Origin: Limnobaculum xujianqingii
Lineage (GTDB): Bacteria > Pseudomonadota > Gammaproteobacteria > Enterobacterales > Enterobacteriaceae
Assembly: GCF_013394855.1 (NCBI RefSeq)
Contig: NZ_JABMLK010000001.1
Coordinates: forward strand, 1,507,501-1,571,500
Direction: 5' to 3'
DNA length: 64,000 bases
Shown here: positions 61,853 to 64,000 of the stretch, piece by piece
How positions within the stretch are numbered: the stretch's first letter is position 1
Layout: each line of letters starts with the position of its first letter
The notes under the pieces: generated by a model
The model's database searches: none
What the model saw: the letters and a program-made list of their open reading frames with translations, nothing else
Told to the model about the DNA's origin: nothing
Position numbers and translations under genes: made by a program

Positions 61853-62821
61853 ATGACTAAGATTTATGAAGATAACTCACAAACCATCGGTCATACCCCG
61901 CTGGTACGCTTGAATCACATAGGTAATGGGAAAATCCTGGCGAAAATAGAATCCCGTAATCCCAGCTTTAGTGTGAAGTGCCGAATCGGTGCAAATATGG
62001 TTTGGGATGCTGAAAAGAGTGGGGCATTAAAGAAAGGTGTTGAATTAGTCGAACCAACCAGTGGTAATACCGGTATTGCTTTAGCATTCGTTGCAGCTGC
62101 TCGTGGATATAAGTTAACGCTTACTATGCCAGAGTCGATGAGCCTTGAGCGTCGTAAATTGTTAAAAGCGTTGGGCGCAAATCTTGTTCTGACCGAAGCA
62201 GCAAAAGGTATGAAAGGTGCGATAGCTAAAGCAGAAGAGATAGTTGCATCCGATCCTGCACATTATTTAATGCTACAGCAGTTTAACAATCCCGCTAACC
62301 CTGCAATTCACGAGAAAACTACCGGTCCTGAAATTTGGGAAGATACCGATGGTAATGTAGACGTGTTTATCGCTGGTGTTGGTACTGGTGGTACATTAAC
62401 TGGCGTAAGCCGTTATATAAAAAATACCAAAGGTAAGAAGATTATTTCAGTAGCTGTAGAGCCAACTGACTCTCCGGTTATTAGCCAGGCATTAGCTGGA
62501 GAAGAATTAAAACCTGGACCACATAAAATTCAGGGTATTGGTGCCGGATTTATTCCAGGTAACCTTGATCTTAGTTTGATTGACCGGGTTGAAAAAATAA
62601 CTAATGAAGAGGCTATTTCTACGGCCCGTCGCTTGATGGACGAAGAAGGTATTCTGGCCGGTATTTCATCAGGTGCTGCAGTAGCTGCCGCTTTGCGTTT
62701 AATTGAAAAACCTGAGTTTGCCGACAAAAACATTGTGGTGATTCTACCTTCATCAGGAGAACGCTATTTAAGCACTCCTCTTTTTGCTGATTTGTTTACT
62801 GAGAAAGAGTTACAACAGTAA
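61853..62821 (+). CDS. cysK: CysK, O-acetylserine sulfhydrylase A
   Basis: A 322-residue PLP enzyme making cysteine from O-acetylserine and sulfide. The Schiff-base Lys is in [11 protein letters not shown] (about residue 43), the substrate loop is TSGNTG and the phosphate-binding loop is GTGGT. Length matches E. coli CysK. AAAGGA precedes ATG 61853. It normally follows cysZ and precedes ptsH; the ptsH side is conserved here. Confidence 0.98.
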   Translation: MTKIYEDNSQTIGHTPLVRLNHIGNGKILAKIESRNPSFSVKCRIGANMVWDAEKSGALKKGVELVEPTSGNTGIALAFVAAARGYKLTLTMPESMSLERRKLLKALGANLVLTEAAKGMKGAIAKAEEIVASDPAHYLMLQQFNNPANPAIHEKTTGPEIWEDTDGNVDVFIAGVGTGGTLTGVSRYIKNTKGKKIISVAVEPTDSPVISQALAGEELKPGPHKIQGIGAGFIPGNLDLSLIDRVEKITNEEAISTARRLMDEEGILAGISSGAAVAAALRLIEKPEFADKNIVVILPSSGERYLSTPLFADLFTEKELQQ

Positions 62822-62846
62822 GATAGTACTCACTGACCATTTTACT

Positions 62847-62885
62847 AAAAGCCACCACAAATGTTTTTTGTGGTGGCTTTTTACT
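62847..62885 (+). terminator. Terminator after cysK
   Basis: AAAAGCCACCACA pairs with TGTGGTGGCTTTT around a T-rich loop and is followed by T residues, 26 bases after the cysK stop. Confidence 0.92.
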
Positions 62886-63365
62886 TAGATAAACAATCTG
62901 CTTTTTTCTGGCTACCAGATAATCATTTTTCTATTAAAAATTCGATCGTTACAAAACATTCACTCTGTTTAAATTCATGATCCAATCAAATAACATTTTC
63001 GTAACCAATGCTATTTTTCAGACCATTTTCTGTGCACCACATCTCGCTTTTAAATAAAAAAATTTGATTTTTTTCGCCTCAACGCGTATCAAGCTAAATA
63101 CTTTTTTCGATGCGCGAATTAAATCACTTCTTAATCGTTTAGCTTCTTGCTAAAAGGAGCCATATATAATAGCGTAAGTGAGATATCGTAGTTCGGAACA
63201 ACAAGAAACGGCTGCTAAGGCCCCTCACGTAGTTCCATCTATCCCGCGCATTCCAGCATTAATATGGCAATGTTGCTGTTACGCTAACGCCGTATTAGTA
63301 AAAATAATAGGCTAAACTTAAGTGTTAACGCCAAAAGCTTTAATCCAACTAAGTTGAGGATCACT
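62886..63365 (+). promoter_or_regulatory. ptsH upstream region with Mlc-type site and -10 box
   Basis: This 480-bp gap carries a sequence like the Mlc operators of pts genes, TTTTTCGATGCGCGAATTAA (63104-63123). A perfect TATAAT is at 63165-63170 with a poor -35, suggesting activator dependence and a leader of about 190 bases. No convincing CRP consensus was found by eye, although ptsH in E. coli is CRP-controlled. No small ORF was recognised. Confidence 0.55.
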
Positions 63366-63623
63366 ATGTTCCAGCAAGATGTTACAGTAACTGCACCAAA
63401 CGGCCTGCATACCCGCCCAGCAGCACAGTTTGTAAAAGAAGCGAAAGCTTTTACTTCTGATATCACCGTTACTTCAAATGGCAAGAGCTCCAGTGCTAAA
63501 AGCCTGTTTAAATTACAAACTCTTGGCCTGACTCAAGGTACTGTGGTGACTATTTCAGCTGAAGGCGAAGATGAGCAACAAGCTGTTGAGCATCTTGTAA
63601 AGTTAATGGCAGAACTTGAATAA
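63366..63623 (+). CDS. ptsH: HPr, phosphocarrier protein of the PTS
   Basis: An 85-residue cytoplasmic protein that passes phosphate from enzyme I to EIIA domains. The phosphorylated His15 is in [13 protein letters not shown] and Ser46 in KSSSAKS. ATG 63366 follows GAGGATCACT and gives the exact E. coli length; an ATT-initiated extension at 63354 is not credible. ptsI follows 45 bases downstream. The MurP permease in this window depends on it. Confidence 0.98.
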   Translation: MFQQDVTVTAPNGLHTRPAAQFVKEAKAFTSDITVTSNGKSSSAKSLFKLQTLGLTQGTVVTISAEGEDEQQAVEHLVKLMAELE

Positions 63624-63668
63624 GCCCTGTATTACATTTTAACACCCGTTTTAGATTAAGGTAGGCTT

Positions 63669-64000
63669 ATGATTTCAGGCATCCTAGTATCTCCAGGCAT
63701 AGCATTTGGTAAGGCTCTTATATTAAAGGACGATCCAATCGTCATTAATAACAAGAAGATTTCCAGCGATAACATCGAGCACGAAATAGCCCGTTTTAAA
63801 GCTGGTCGCGATAAAGCCAGCACCCAGCTTAATGCCATCATGGAAAAAGCGAGCGAAACGTTCGGTGAAGAAAAAGCGGCCATCTTTGAAGGTCATATCA
63901 TGCTGTTGGAGGACGAAGACCTCGAGCAGGAAGTCGAAAGCCGAATCAAAACGAAATTGGAAAGTGCTGATGCCGCCGCTCATGGTGTGTTTGAAGCTCA
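63669..64000 (+). CDS. ptsI: PtsI, PTS enzyme I (5' part only)
   Basis: The first 110 codons of enzyme I, which autophosphorylates from PEP and phosphorylates HPr. [19 protein letters not shown] and [20 protein letters not shown] match the N-terminal swivelling/HPr-binding domain of E. coli PtsI. AGG lies before ATG 63669. The gene runs off the right edge. Confidence 0.96.
   Translation, partial: MISGILVSPGIAFGKALILKDDPIVINNKKISSDNIEHEIARFKAGRDKASTQLNAIMEKASETFGEEKAAIFEGHIMLLEDEDLEQEVESRIKTKLESADAAAHGVFEA

Overview
The window is chromosomal DNA of a gammaproteobacterium of the order Enterobacterales. The core proteins (ClpB, BamD, RimM, TrmD, Ffh, LuxS, GshA, GltX, LigA, ZipA, CysZ, CysK, HPr) read as close relatives of the E. 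coli/Yersinia proteins, and much of the gene order is enterobacterial. Family-level placement (for example Budviciaceae) is inference only.

Layout. (1) 1-2163: an RtcR-controlled RNA-repair locus. rtcR diverges from a partial RlaP-type nucleotidyltransferase gene that has a near-perfect sigma54 promoter. (2) 2178-11041: clpB, pgeF, rluD, bamD, a Tat-exported HisC-like aminotransferase, and the rpsP-rimM-trmD-rplS operon. (3) 11362-16207: an M20 peptidase and a murR-murQ-murP module for N-acetylmuramic acid use, lying between rpsP and ffh, which are adjacent in E. coli. (4) 16246-30776: ffh, ypjD, corB, luxS, the sRNA gene micA, gshA, yqaA, yqaB, pagP, chaA, curA, an aldo-keto reductase, mntH and iaaA. 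(5) 30859-33374: tRNA-Ala, gltX, three tRNA-Val, tRNA-Lys and tRNA-Leu. (6) 33474-37704: ypeB, ligA, zipA and cysZ. (7) 37970-61536: about 24 kb of AT-rich polysaccharide genes, all on the minus strand, between cysZ and cysK. (8) 61853-64000: cysK, ptsH and the start of ptsI.

The most striking part is region 7. It is best read as two complete Wzx/Wzy-type O-antigen or capsule clusters in tandem. Each is preceded by its own JUMPstart/ops element, the recruitment site of the antiterminator RfaH. Cluster A (37970-48446) has wzz, rfbD, a remnant of rfbA, rfbC, wzx, wzy, four glycosyltransferases and an acetyltransferase, and should make a rhamnose-containing, probably O-acetylated unit. Cluster B (50109-61536) has TviB- and TviC-like enzymes for a uronic acid of GalNAc, wzx, an EpsG-like wzy, three glycosyltransferases and an asparagine synthase-like amidotransferase. 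The wzz of cluster B is a pseudogene, and IS1 debris lies between it and its JUMPstart. A decayed IS3-family element with an apparent internal inversion separates the clusters. Neither cluster encodes an initiating sugar-phosphate transferase, and rmlA and rmlB are missing. WecA and the enterobacterial common antigen enzymes RffG and RffH elsewhere in the genome are the expected suppliers (inference).

Smaller observations include a probable frameshift at the 5' end of corB, a structured intergenic element at 12540-12765 with its own terminator, and CRP and palindromic operator sites ahead of murQ.
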